Below are positions 1 through 5,235 of a stretch of DNA of 5,235 nucleotides, one piece after another. The number at the start of each line of letters is the position of its first letter. Position 1 is the stretch's first letter. The DNA is taken from positions 1-5,235 of the forward strand of contig CAYOVG010000427.1 in assembly GCA_964407285.1 (NCBI GenBank). The letters run 5' to 3'. The notes below the pieces were generated by a model. The model was not told the DNA's origin. It made no database searches and saw nothing but the letters and a program-made list of their open reading frames with translations. The DNA is from CAYOVG01 sp964407285 (GTDB lineage: Bacteria > Desulfobacterota > Syntrophobacteria > Syntrophobacterales > Syntrophobacteraceae). Both the position numbers and the translations under genes were made by a program.

Positions 1-211
1 ACTTCGTACATGGCTCATCGGCCGGCTTGATCAGCCGTTCCATGTCTTCGCCGTGATCGGGAAAAAGCGAGATCCCCATGCTCGTCCCGTGGCTCCGGCC
101 CATGCATGCGGCCGTGTCCGGCCGGTCCCCGGCGAGCCTCGGGCCCGGCAGGCCGGTGAGCGCATCGTGGGTCGCCGGGGGCGCCTGATCCGCCTTTTTT
201 TCGCGCTTGAC
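1..211 (-). pseudogene. Decayed GGDEF (diguanylate cyclase) domain remnant, running off the left edge
   Basis: Intact GGDEF domains make the second messenger cyclic di-GMP from two GTP. Read leftward from 211, an open frame just after a TGA (212-214) gives a lead-in rich in Lys and Glu, then HDALTGLP (146-169) and RLAGDR. This matches the start of GGDEF domains (consensus DxLTGLPNRRLFxDR). After only a short link it resumes with GTSMGISLFPDHGED and ERLIKPADE, matching the last block of the domain (consensus SIGIxxxPxxGxxxxxLxxxADxAMYxAK). The middle, including the GG(D/E)EF active site and the RxxD inhibitory site, is absent: about 50 codons separate DALT from ADE where roughly 150 are usual. 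At 9-16 the frame reads PCTK, but one added G would restore ADE-A-MYE, so a one-base deletion is likely. No start codon with a ribosome site is evident. It is almost certainly non-functional as a cyclase. The family assignment is by motif recall only. Confidence 0.72.
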
Positions 212-269
212 TCATCCGGGTGATTCGTTCGAAGTCCCGGCAAGATCTTGCGCGGCCCGCCGTCTCGTC

Positions 270-350
270 TTACTTCTTCCGAAGCTTCAACCACGCCAAA
301 ACGGCTCCTATCACAGTACCGGCCACGACAATCGTTGTAGTATCCATCAT
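270..350 (-). CDS. Putative 26-residue single-span membrane peptide
   Basis: I do not recognise a named family. The minus-strand frame starting ATG ATG at 350 and 347 encodes a 26-residue (or 25-residue) peptide. It opens with MMDTTT, has a hydrophobic stretch IVVAGTVIGAVLAWL at about residues 7-21, and ends KLRKK before TAA. One transmembrane helix with a positively charged end is the typical build of small bacterial membrane proteins, and the basic C-terminus suggests that this end stays in the cytoplasm. The start is supported by GGAAGGA on the minus strand (plus positions 358-364), seven bases before the first ATG. The same frame is open back to an ATG at 578, but that extension is Arg/Pro/Gly-rich and its start has no better support, so the short form is preferred. 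A minus-strand promoter lies at 541-569. Function is unknown; a toxin-like or regulatory membrane peptide is possible but not shown. Confidence 0.5.
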   Translation of the reverse strand: MMDTTTIVVAGTVIGAVLAWLKLRKK

Positions 351-540
351 TTCGTCATCCTTCCATTTTTGTCGGCTTTTGCCGGCGCGCGCAGGCGTTG
401 GTCCGGTTTTCGCGAAGGAACGCCCCGAATCCTTGCGCGCGCCGCTCACGATGTTTTCGTCCGGGAAGAGCGGGCCCGAAGCGCATCCGGCAGCCGGGGG
501 CCCGCCGGCCCGAGAGTCCGCGCCTGTCGATTGAGGTTCA

Positions 541-569
541 ATTATACGCCGTGTGCGGCGCGCAGCCAA
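541..569 (-). promoter_or_regulatory. Sigma70-like promoter facing left, toward the small membrane peptide
   Basis: On the minus strand a perfect TATAAT -10 box (plus 541-546) is preceded by TTGGCT (plus 564-569, four of six matches to TTGACA) with a 17-base spacer. The spacer is very GC-rich, so the AT-rich -10 box stands out. Transcription would start near 534 and leave about 185 bases of leader before the ATG at 350. This is a consensus match only. Confidence 0.45.
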
Positions 570-704
570 GACAAACAACGCAACGAGCGCGTACGGGCGG
601 TTCTTTTGGGCTGCGTCGCCCGGAAGACCGTAGCCGCAACCCGCAACGCGGGCGCGACTGCGCGGCTTCGAGGAAGCGGGGAAGGGGTATCTCCTCCCGC
701 TCCG

Positions 705-733
705 TTGACAGCTACGGCCTCCCTGCGCATATT
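705..733 (+). promoter_or_regulatory. Sigma70-like promoter for the malic enzyme gene
   Basis: A perfect TTGACA -35 box (705-710) is followed after 17 bases by CATATT (728-733, four of six matches to TATAAT) at the edge of a short AT-rich patch. Transcription would begin near 740, giving a leader of about 104 bases before the ATG at 844. The optimal spacing and the perfect -35 box support it; the -10 box is only moderate. Confidence 0.5.
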
Positions 734-828
734 TATCACGATCGACTGTTGGCTTAGTGGGATTTTACCGGCAACCCCATCATCTTATCTTCATGATCGC
801 ATCCGGCTCCGCCCGGAATTCCCGTCTC

Positions 829-834
829 AGGAGA
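829..834 (+). promoter_or_regulatory. Ribosome binding site that sets the malic enzyme start
   Basis: AGGAGA lies nine bases before the ATG at 844. The reading frame is open back to an ATG at 757, but no purine-rich site precedes that one, and the extra 29 residues do not resemble the family's N-terminus. This site therefore decides for 844. Confidence 0.75.
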
Positions 835-843
835 ACGCTCACC

Positions 844-3102
844 ATGATACGCAAGGAAGATGCACTCCGTTATCACCGCCAGGACCGCCCGGGGAAGGTG
901 GAAGTCAAGCCGACGAAACCGTGCTTCACGCAGAGGGACCTGTCCCTGGCCTACAGTCCGGGGGTTGCCGAACCCTGCAGGGAGATCAGCAAGGACCGCA
1001 ACGCCATCTTCGACTACACCGTGCGGGGGAACCTGGTCGCCGTCATTTCCAACGGCACGGCGGTGCTGGGGCTCGGCAACATCGGCCCGTACGCGGCGAA
1101 ACCGGTGATGGAAGGCAAGGGGGTCCTCTTCAAGCGCTTCGCCGATATCGACGTGTTCGACATCGAACTGGATTCGACGGACCCCGACGAGATCATCAAG
1201 GCGATCCGGATGCTGGAGCCCACGTTCGGGGGGATCAACCTGGAGGATTTCAAGGCCCCGGAGTGTTTCTACATCGAGGAGCAGCTCAAGGAGTCGATGC
1301 ACATTCCGGTCTTCCACGACGACCAGCACGGGACGGCGATCATTTCCGGGGCGGCGCTCCTGAACGCGCTCCTTCTGCAGGGCAAGAAGGCGGAGGATGT
1401 GAAGATGGTCGTTTCGGGGGCGGGGGCGGCCGGGATTGCCTGCTCGGAGCTCTACGTGAAGCTGGGCGTCCGCCGTGAGAACCTCTACCTGGTGGACACT
1501 CGGGGGCTAATCCACAAGGGTCGCACGGAGGGCATGAACCCGTACAAGGAGCGCCTGGCCAACGGCCCCGGCCCCATGACCCTGGCGCAAGTCATGGAGG
1601 GGGCCGATGTGTTCGCGGGCCTCTCCGTCGCGGGCCTCGTCACCAGGGAGATGGTGAAGAGCATGGCCGACCGGCCCATCCTGTTCGCCCTGGCCAACCC
1701 CGACCCGGAAATCGACTACGACGACGCCGTGAGCGTGCGCGACGACCTCATCATGGCCACGGGCCGGTCCGACTTTCCCAACCAGGTGAACAACGTGCTG
1801 GGCTTTCCCTTCATTTTCCGGGGCGCGCTCGACGTACGGGCGCGGGCCATCAACGACGAGATGAAGATCGCCGCCGTGCACACCCTGGCAGCGCTCGCCA
1901 GGGAGGACGTTCCCGATTCCGTGATCAAGGCCTACAATCTGAAGGACATCCGGTTCGGTCCCGAATACATCATTCCCAAACCGTTCGATCCGCGCGTGCT
2001 CATGCGGGAGGCGGTGGCCGTGGCGAGAGCCGCGGTGGAGAGCGGTGTGGCGAGGCGGCCCATCACCGACTGGGACGAGTACCGGGACCACCTGGAAAGC
2101 CGGCTCGGCCATTCGCAGGAGGTGATGCGAAGGATCATCCAGAAGGCCAAGCGGGACCCCAGGCGCATGGTTTTCCCGGAAGGCGCGGAACCGAAGATCC
2201 TTCGCGCCTGCCAGACGATCATCGACGAGGGGATCGCCATGCCGATCCTGGTCGGCAACGAGGAAGCGATACGCGGAGAAATCAGCAGGTTGCGGTTGGA
2301 CCTGAAGGGCGCCGCGATCGTCGATCCGCTCACCTTCGAACGGATGGACGAATACATCTCGCAGTTCCACCTGGTGCGGTGCCGCAAGGGAATCACGCGC
2401 CGCGAGGCCCGTCACATCCTTTGCCACGAACACACCTACTTCGGCGCCATGATGGTGCGGATGGGCGACGCGGACGGACTCATCGGGGGCGTCAACCACC
2501 ACTATCCCGACACCATACGCCCGGCGCTCCGGACCATTCCCCTGCAGTCCCGCACTTCCGTCATCGCGGGGCTTTACATGATGGTGTTTCCCAAGGACAT
2601 CTATTTTTTCGCCGACACCACGGTCAACATCGATCCGACCGCGGAGCAGCTCGCGGAAATCGCCATATGCAGCGCGGACACGGCCAGGCAACTGGACGTG
2701 GAGCCCCGTATCGCCATGCTTTCCTTCAGCAACTTCGGCAGCACGCGCCATCCCCTTTGCGAGAAGGTCGCGAAGGCGACGCGGATCGTCAAGGAGCGCC
2801 GTCCCGACCTGGTGATAGACGGCGAGATGATGGCCGACACCGCCGTGATGCCGGAGCTGCTCAATTCGGTGTACGAGTTCAATACGCTCAAGGAGAAGGC
2901 CAATATACTGATATTTCCGTCGCTTGAATCCGCAAATATAGCCTACAAGCTGATGGGCCGGCTGGGTGGGGCGAACGCCATCGGGCCGATCCTCATGGGG
3001 ACCAGCAAGGCCGTCCATGTGCTCCAGCGCGACTGCGAAGTGGAGGACATCATCAACACGGCCTCCCTGGCCGTCGTGGACGCGCAGGAGAAGAAGGAAT
3101 GA
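844..3102 (+). CDS. maeB: NADP-dependent malic enzyme, malic enzyme/phosphotransacetylase-like fusion (MaeB type)
   Basis: A cytoplasmic enzyme that oxidatively decarboxylates malate to pyruvate and CO2, reducing NADP+, thereby linking the TCA cycle to pyruvate and NADPH supply. The 752 residues match the usual length of about 750-760 for this family. The N-terminal malic enzyme module (about 1-400) shows YSPGV with the catalytic Tyr37, the catalytic Lys92 in EGKGVLFK, metal ligands Glu134 and Asp135 in NLEDF, the signature FHDDQHGTA with Asp160, the dinucleotide loop GAGAAG at 192-197, and NQVNNVLGFP. From about residue 430 comes a phosphotransacetylase-like module, with FPEGAE at 444-449 and later SFSNFGSTRHP, VIDGEMMAD and GPILMGTSKAVHVL. 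In E. coli MaeB this module senses acetyl-CoA rather than acting as a phosphotransacetylase; that role is inferred here. Catalytic residue roles are by family homology. NADP rather than NAD preference is assumed from the architecture. The gene looks intact, and the next gene has its own promoter, so it is probably monocistronic. Confidence 0.96.
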   Translation: MIRKEDALRYHRQDRPGKVEVKPTKPCFTQRDLSLAYSPGVAEPCREISKDRNAIFDYTVRGNLVAVISNGTAVLGLGNIGPYAAKPVMEGKGVLFKRFADIDVFDIELDSTDPDEIIKAIRMLEPTFGGINLEDFKAPECFYIEEQLKESMHIPVFHDDQHGTAIISGAALLNALLLQGKKAEDVKMVVSGAGAAGIACSELYVKLGVRRENLYLVDTRGLIHKGRTEGMNPYKERLANGPGPMTLAQVMEGADVFAGLSVAGLVTREMVKSMADRPILFALANPDPEIDYDDAVSVRDDLIMATGRSDFPNQVNNVLGFPFIFRGALDVRARAINDEMKIAAVHTLAALAREDVPDSVIKAYNLKDIRFGPEYIIPKPFDPRVLMREAVAVARAAVESGVARRPITDWDEYRDHLESRLGHSQEVMRRIIQKAKRDPRRMVFPEGAEPKILRACQTIIDEGIAMPILVGNEEAIRGEISRLRLDLKGAAIVDPLTFERMDEYISQFHLVRCRKGITRREARHILCHEHTYFGAMMVRMGDADGLIGGVNHHYPDTIRPALRTIPLQSRTSVIAGLYMMVFPKDIYFFADTTVNIDPTAEQLAEIAICSADTARQLDVEPRIAMLSFSNFGSTRHPLCEKVAKATRIVKERRPDLVIDGEMMADTAVMPELLNSVYEFNTLKEKANILIFPSLESANIAYKLMGRLGGANAIGPILMGTSKAVHVLQRDCEVEDIINTASLAVVDAQEKKE

Positions 3103-3219
3103 GGAAGGGGAAGGAGGAATGGAGAGAAGGAGGGTTTCGCTCCGGCCGTTCCCGGCTTCCCCGGGCCGGCGGCGGGTGTTGCGGGCGCAGGTAGCGCGGG
3201 CATTGCTTCCGGTCGCGGG

Positions 3220-3255
3220 TTGCCAATTTCATAAGGTATTTTACTATAATATAAT
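3220..3255 (+). promoter_or_regulatory. AT-rich promoter island for the small HTH gene
   Basis: TTGCCA (3220-3225, five of six matches to TTGACA) precedes two overlapping perfect TATAAT boxes (3245-3250 and 3250-3255). The first lies at 19-base spacing; a TACTAT at 3242-3247 gives 16. The block from about 3226 to 3270 is strikingly AT-rich between GC-rich flanks. It lies 50-100 bases upstream of the HTH start, so this gene probably has its own, possibly strong, promoter. Confidence 0.5.
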
Positions 3256-3304
3256 AGGCATAATAGAATGGAGCTCAAAGCCCGCGGGTTGAAAACCATA
3301 CTGT

Positions 3305-3309
3305 GGAGG
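3305..3309 (+). promoter_or_regulatory. Ribosome binding site that sets the HTH gene start
   Basis: GGAGG lies eight bases before the ATG at 3318 and five before the ATG at 3315. The in-frame GTG at 3303 overlaps this site and cannot use it. The start is therefore 3318, or less likely 3315. Confidence 0.65.
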
Positions 3310-3317
3310 CATGCATG

Positions 3318-3512
3318 ATGGCTGATTCGCAAACCTGCATTTTCACTCCCCTGGTGACGGTGGGAGATGCGGCGAAATACCTGGGGGTCTCTCGCGGCAC
3401 TATTTACCGGTTGATCGAGTGGGGAGAGATCCGATCCGTCAAGTCGCAGGGCGCCGTTCTCGTCGAGCTGCAAAGCCTGGAAGCGTGGAAGGAGGAAGGA
3501 AAGCTCACCTGA
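3318..3512 (+). CDS. Small helix-turn-helix DNA-binding protein, excisionase/MerR-like (HTH_17 type)
   Basis: A 64-residue protein, a single winged-helix DNA-binding domain with almost nothing else. Residues 12-35 read LVTVGDAAKYLGVSRGTIYR and then LIEW, the typical helix-turn-helix of the HTH_17/excisionase family. Residues 36-57 form the wing, GEIRSVKSQGAVLVE, ending with SLEAW, as in the family consensus where a Leu-Glu-Ala-Trp helix closes the domain. Family members act as phage or integrative-element excision factors, or as small transcription regulators. No integrase, phage gene or attachment site is visible nearby, so the role is open; a regulator is as likely as an excisionase. An AT-rich promoter and a GGAGG ribosome site precede it, and it stands 215 bases downstream of the malic enzyme gene on the same strand. 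No clear terminator follows. The fold call is secure; the function is not. Confidence 0.82.
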   Translation: MADSQTCIFTPLVTVGDAAKYLGVSRGTIYRLIEWGEIRSVKSQGAVLVELQSLEAWKEEGKLT

Positions 3513-3639
3513 TTCGAAGCCGGGAAGGGAAGGGCGGCACAGTCCTTCGAGCGCGCAGCGCGCATGAATGGACCGTCGCCCGGCCCATCGAGGGCGTCCT
3601 CCGAGTTCCGGGGTCCTTTGGGAAGGTATTGGATTCCTC

Positions 3640-3776
3640 ACGTCCGATTTCCTGCTTCCGTCATGCATTGCCCATCGGAGCAGGGGGCGGTGGGCGGATT
3701 CCGGAGACGGGATTGGAGTTGCCTGCCTCCGACATCGGATATCCGATTTCCGACGTCCGGTTTCCTGCTTCCGTCA
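3640..3776. repeat. Pair of 24-base direct repeats with a palindrome between them
   Basis: Positions 3640-3663 and 3753-3776 are identical except for one base (ACGTCCGATTTCC against ACGTCCGGTTTCC, both continuing TGCTTCCGTCA). They start 113 bases apart. Just before the second copy is the perfect 14-base palindrome ATCGGATATCCGAT (3734-3747), followed by TTCCGACGTCCGG, so the motif TCCGATTTCC also recurs. Such short variations on 'TCCGATTTCC' resemble low-complexity intergenic repeats; no transposase is linked to them. Confidence 0.7.
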
Positions 3777-4145
3777 GCGAAGCGTTGGCCGACGCCAAAG
3801 CCCGGTCGGCAAAGCGCACTCGCTACGGCAAGGGTCTGTCAAGGTTTCCGGAACTCGCCCATGCGGGGCATAGGGGCTAACGCGGTTCTGCCCTCCAACG
3901 TCGATTTGCCTCCGACTCCCGGCCGACCGGCCGAAGTCGAATACCGCGGATTAAAACTACATTTGTTCTTTTCCTTCACGCCATAACAATTTCCAATATT
4001 CTCTTAGTTGCGTCTTTAAGCTACATTTCGGCTTTGATGTTCCCATTTTTTTTCATTTTGAGCCGTAAACCCGCTCCAGGCCTACATTCAATGACGCTTT
4101 TCCGGTGCTTTTACGACACCGTGATGGTGCTGATATGAGATCGAT

Positions 4146-4164
4146 ATGCGCCCGTTATGCGCAT
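4146..4164. repeat. Short inverted repeat
   Basis: ATGCGC (4146-4151) and GCGCAT (4159-4164) form a six-base stem with a seven-base loop. No T-run follows on either strand, so it is not a standard terminator. It may be an operator or chance. Confidence 0.35.
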
Positions 4165-4198
4165 CTTACGATCCTGAGAAGCCGTCGCGAACTGGTGG

Positions 4199-4363
4199 GG
4201 GTCATTTGAGATTTTTACATATTTTGACTCTATTCCGGCCAGAACCAATGCATCGGTAATAAATGCCGTATTCAGTACAAGCTCACACGATGGAGTGGCA
4301 AATGCCCTCTCCCCGGCTTCGCCGGAGAGGATTGGGTGAGGCGGGCAAAGCGACATTTGACCC
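4199..4363. repeat. 165-base segment with imperfect inverted ends, possible mobile-element remnant
   Basis: The left end GGGTCATTTG (4199-4208) and the right end CATTTGACCC (4354-4363; reverse complement GGGTCAAATG) match at eight of ten bases as an inverted pair. The interior carries an AT-rich left part and the GC hairpin at 4306-4330. GGGTCAAAT-type ends are common around small miniature elements and REP-like units. There is no transposase inside and I see no target duplication, so this remains tentative. Confidence 0.25.
4306..4330. repeat. Hairpin resembling a dispersed intergenic palindrome
   Basis: CCTCTCCCCGGC and GCCGGAGAGG pair over ten bases with a two-C bulge and a TTC loop. Read on the minus strand, the flanks translate as PPHPILSGEAGER, close to the 'PPHPNPLPxGER' text produced by a well-known class of dispersed bacterial intergenic repeats. 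It lacks a T-run, so it is not a clear terminator. It sits about 60 bases beyond the trailer end of the CRISPR array. Confidence 0.5.
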
Positions 4364-4386
4364 GCTTGGCCGACCTCAAAGCCCTA

Positions 4387-4423
4387 TCCCTCATGAGGCC
4401 GGGGCGTAAAACCCCGGAAATAC
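4387..4423 (-). repeat. Degenerate terminal CRISPR repeat (leader-distal end)
   Basis: Bases 4393-4423 match the repeat perfectly over 31 positions, but the six bases 4387-4392 differ entirely from the consensus GTTTCA (plus strand). In the transcribed direction the terminal copy thus loses the ATTGAAAC tag while keeping the hairpin. Decay at the 3' end of the last repeat is the usual mark of the trailer end. The changed bases create a perfect palindrome CCTCATGAGG at 4389-4398. Confidence 0.9.
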
Positions 4424-5235
4424 TAGCGGACAACGCTCCGTTTACCTTGCTCTACGCCAAGTTTCAATGAGGCCGGGGCGTAAAACCCCGGAAATACGGG
4501 CGCGATCCATATACCCATCCGAGACGCCGACAAGTTTCAATGAGGCCGGGGCGTAAAACCCCGGAAATACATGCATGTCGGCAGGAAGGCTTCTTGATGG
4601 GAAAGTTGTTTCAATGAGGCCGGGGCGTAAAACCCCGGAAATACCGAAGCGAACCGCGAACAGGAAGGCCTCACCACGGATCGTTTCAATGAGGCCGGGG
4701 CGTAAAACCCCGGAAATACCCTGATAACCGGCGGAACGCAATATCTGCACGGAAGTGTTTCAATGAGGCCGGGGCGTAAAACCCCGGAAATACGATAATA
4801 ACTGGCATCATGTTGCCATTACGAGAACCGGGTTTCAATGAGGCCGGGGCGTAAAACCCCGGAAATACACCGTCAGCCGCCACGGTGGCCCCGCCGCCGT
4901 TGTCGTTTCAATGAGGCCGGGGCGTAAAACCCCGGAAATACATGTCCCTGCGGCCCCGATAACGATGCCGGTAAAAGTTTCAATGAGGCCGGGGCGTAAA
5001 ACCCCGGAAATACTCCTCGAATTACACAGCATACAGGAACGATAACTTACGTTTCAATGAGGCCGGGGCGTAAAACCCCGGAAATACTACGAAACGTACT
5101 CCCTGTTGGCTGACTGGGAGATTGTTTCAATGAGGCCGGGGCGTAAAACCCCGGAAATACAACCCATATCATACTGACATGCGCTTGCGGGAAGTCGTGT
5201 TTCAATGAGGCCGGGGCGTAAAACCCCGGAAATAC
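4387..5235 (-). CRISPR. CRISPR array, 12 repeats and 11 spacers, continuing past the right edge
   Basis: A 37-base repeat occurs at 4387 (degenerate), 4461, 4534, 4608, 4683, 4757, 4832, 4905, 4977, 5051, 5124 and 5199; the last ends exactly at the window edge. The eleven complete copies are identical. Spacers from left to right are 37, 36, 37, 38, 37, 38, 36, 35, 37, 36 and 38 bases, all different. On the minus strand the repeat begins GTATTTCC, forms a six-base stem CCGGGG/CCCCGG around TTTTACG, and ends ATTGAAAC. That is the classic eight-base 5' tag of crRNAs in many type I and type III systems. Together with the decayed repeat at the left end, this places transcription leftward, with the leader and newest spacers off the window to the right. 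No cas genes are present here. The 36-37-base class and spacer lengths fit type III or I-A/I-B/I-D; the subtype cannot be decided. Confidence 0.98.

Larger units (their letters stand above)
351..843. other. Gene-free divergent promoter interval
   Basis: These roughly 490 bases separate the leftward small membrane peptide from the rightward malic enzyme gene. The open frames that cross them are rich in Arg, Pro and Gly and show no motif or ribosome site, so I read them as chance frames of GC-rich DNA. The supported content is one promoter candidate on each strand, facing outward in opposite directions, and the two untranslated leaders. I see no tRNA, riboswitch or clear terminator here. Confidence 0.55.
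3513..4386. other. Gene-free stretch between the HTH gene and the CRISPR array
   Basis: About 870 bases with no convincing gene. Open frames around 3564-3986 encode low-complexity text such as RFPASV and IRFPTSGFLLPS that comes from the short direct repeats here, without ribosome sites. A minus-strand frame at 4111-4356 begins inside a dispersed-repeat-like hairpin and matches no family I know. The left half is GC-rich and repeat-bearing. From about 3950 the sequence turns AT-rich, including eight T at about 4048-4055. The right end is the trailer side of the CRISPR array. Confidence 0.6.

Noticed and set aside
180..201. GGCG/CGCC hairpin followed by seven T, resembling a rightward terminator
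   Set aside because: The stem has only four pairs, and no rightward gene lies upstream of it; the T-run is the AAAAAAA of the lead-in to the GGDEF remnant on the other strand.
207..1478. Plus-strand open frame of about 420 residues overlapping the maeB start
   Set aside because: It runs through both promoter candidates and then out of frame through maeB, with low-complexity Arg/Gly/Ala composition; a chance frame in GC-rich DNA.
1507..3018. Long minus-strand open frame of about 500 residues across the malic enzyme gene
   Set aside because: It is antisense to a clearly conserved gene, is rich in His, Arg and Gly as expected from reversed GC-rich codons, and has no recognisable domain.
3142..3169. 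GC-rich inverted repeats (CCGGCC/GGCCGG and CCCGG/CCGGG) after maeB as a terminator
   Set aside because: The two stems compete with each other and no T-run follows; at best a weak or Rho-assisted stop.
2943..3668. Minus-strand open frame of 241 residues across the end of maeB, the HTH gene and the repeats
   Set aside because: It is antisense to two supported genes, shows no family motif and has no good ribosome site.
3950..4065. AT-rich tract as a CRISPR leader
   Set aside because: It is more than 300 bases from the first repeat and lies on the side with the degenerate terminal repeat, so it is on the trailer side.
4111..4356. Minus-strand 81-residue open frame left of the array
   Set aside because: Its first third is the dispersed-repeat-like hairpin, no ribosome site precedes the ATG, and the rest matches no family I know.
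4442..5032. Minus-strand reading frames with repeating text such as ISGVLRPGLIET and FPGFYAPASLK
   Set aside because: These are translations of the CRISPR repeat itself in different frames, without ribosome sites; they are not repeat proteins.
5014..5198. Protein-like forward translations of the three rightmost spacers, hinting at phage genes
   Set aside because: A 36-base stretch is open in some frame most of the time by chance, so the translation carries little information without a database match.

Overview
This is a GC-rich bacterial window with AT-rich islands. It holds one large metabolic gene, a few small or decayed genes, and the leader-distal end of a CRISPR array that runs off the right edge. 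There is no rRNA or tRNA to place the organism. The two-domain malic enzyme, the GC-rich coding style and the CRISPR repeat family would fit a proteobacterium or Desulfobacterota-type anaerobe, but that is inference only.

Left part (1-843). The minus strand carries a decayed GGDEF (diguanylate cyclase) fragment that leaves the window on the left. It keeps the first and last conserved blocks of the domain, has lost the catalytic middle, and carries a probable one-base frameshift near its end. Next to it, also on the minus strand, is a likely 26-residue single-span membrane peptide with a good ribosome binding site. About 190 bases upstream of the peptide is a sigma70-like promoter facing it. 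A second promoter, with a perfect TTGACA box, faces right toward the malic enzyme gene. The interval therefore looks like a divergent promoter region.

Middle (844-3512). A full-length NADP-type malic enzyme (maeB type, 752 residues) has an N-terminal malic enzyme module and a C-terminal phosphotransacetylase-like module. It is followed by a short AT-rich promoter island and a 64-residue helix-turn-helix protein of the excisionase/MerR-like HTH_17 type, with its own ribosome binding site. The two genes do not look like one operon.

Right part (3513-5235). About 870 bases have no convincing gene. They hold a 24-base imperfect direct repeat, palindromes, a T-rich tract and a hairpin resembling dispersed intergenic repeats. 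Then comes a CRISPR array of 12 repeats (11 identical, 1 degenerate) and 11 spacers of 35-38 bases. The degenerate repeat at the left end and the ATTGAAAC end of the repeat on the minus strand both indicate that the array is transcribed leftward and that its leader lies beyond the right edge. No cas gene is in the window, so the system type cannot be fixed here. I see no clear sign of a wholly new system; the most unusual items are the tiny membrane peptide, the collapsed GGDEF remnant and the orphan HTH gene between maeB and the array.
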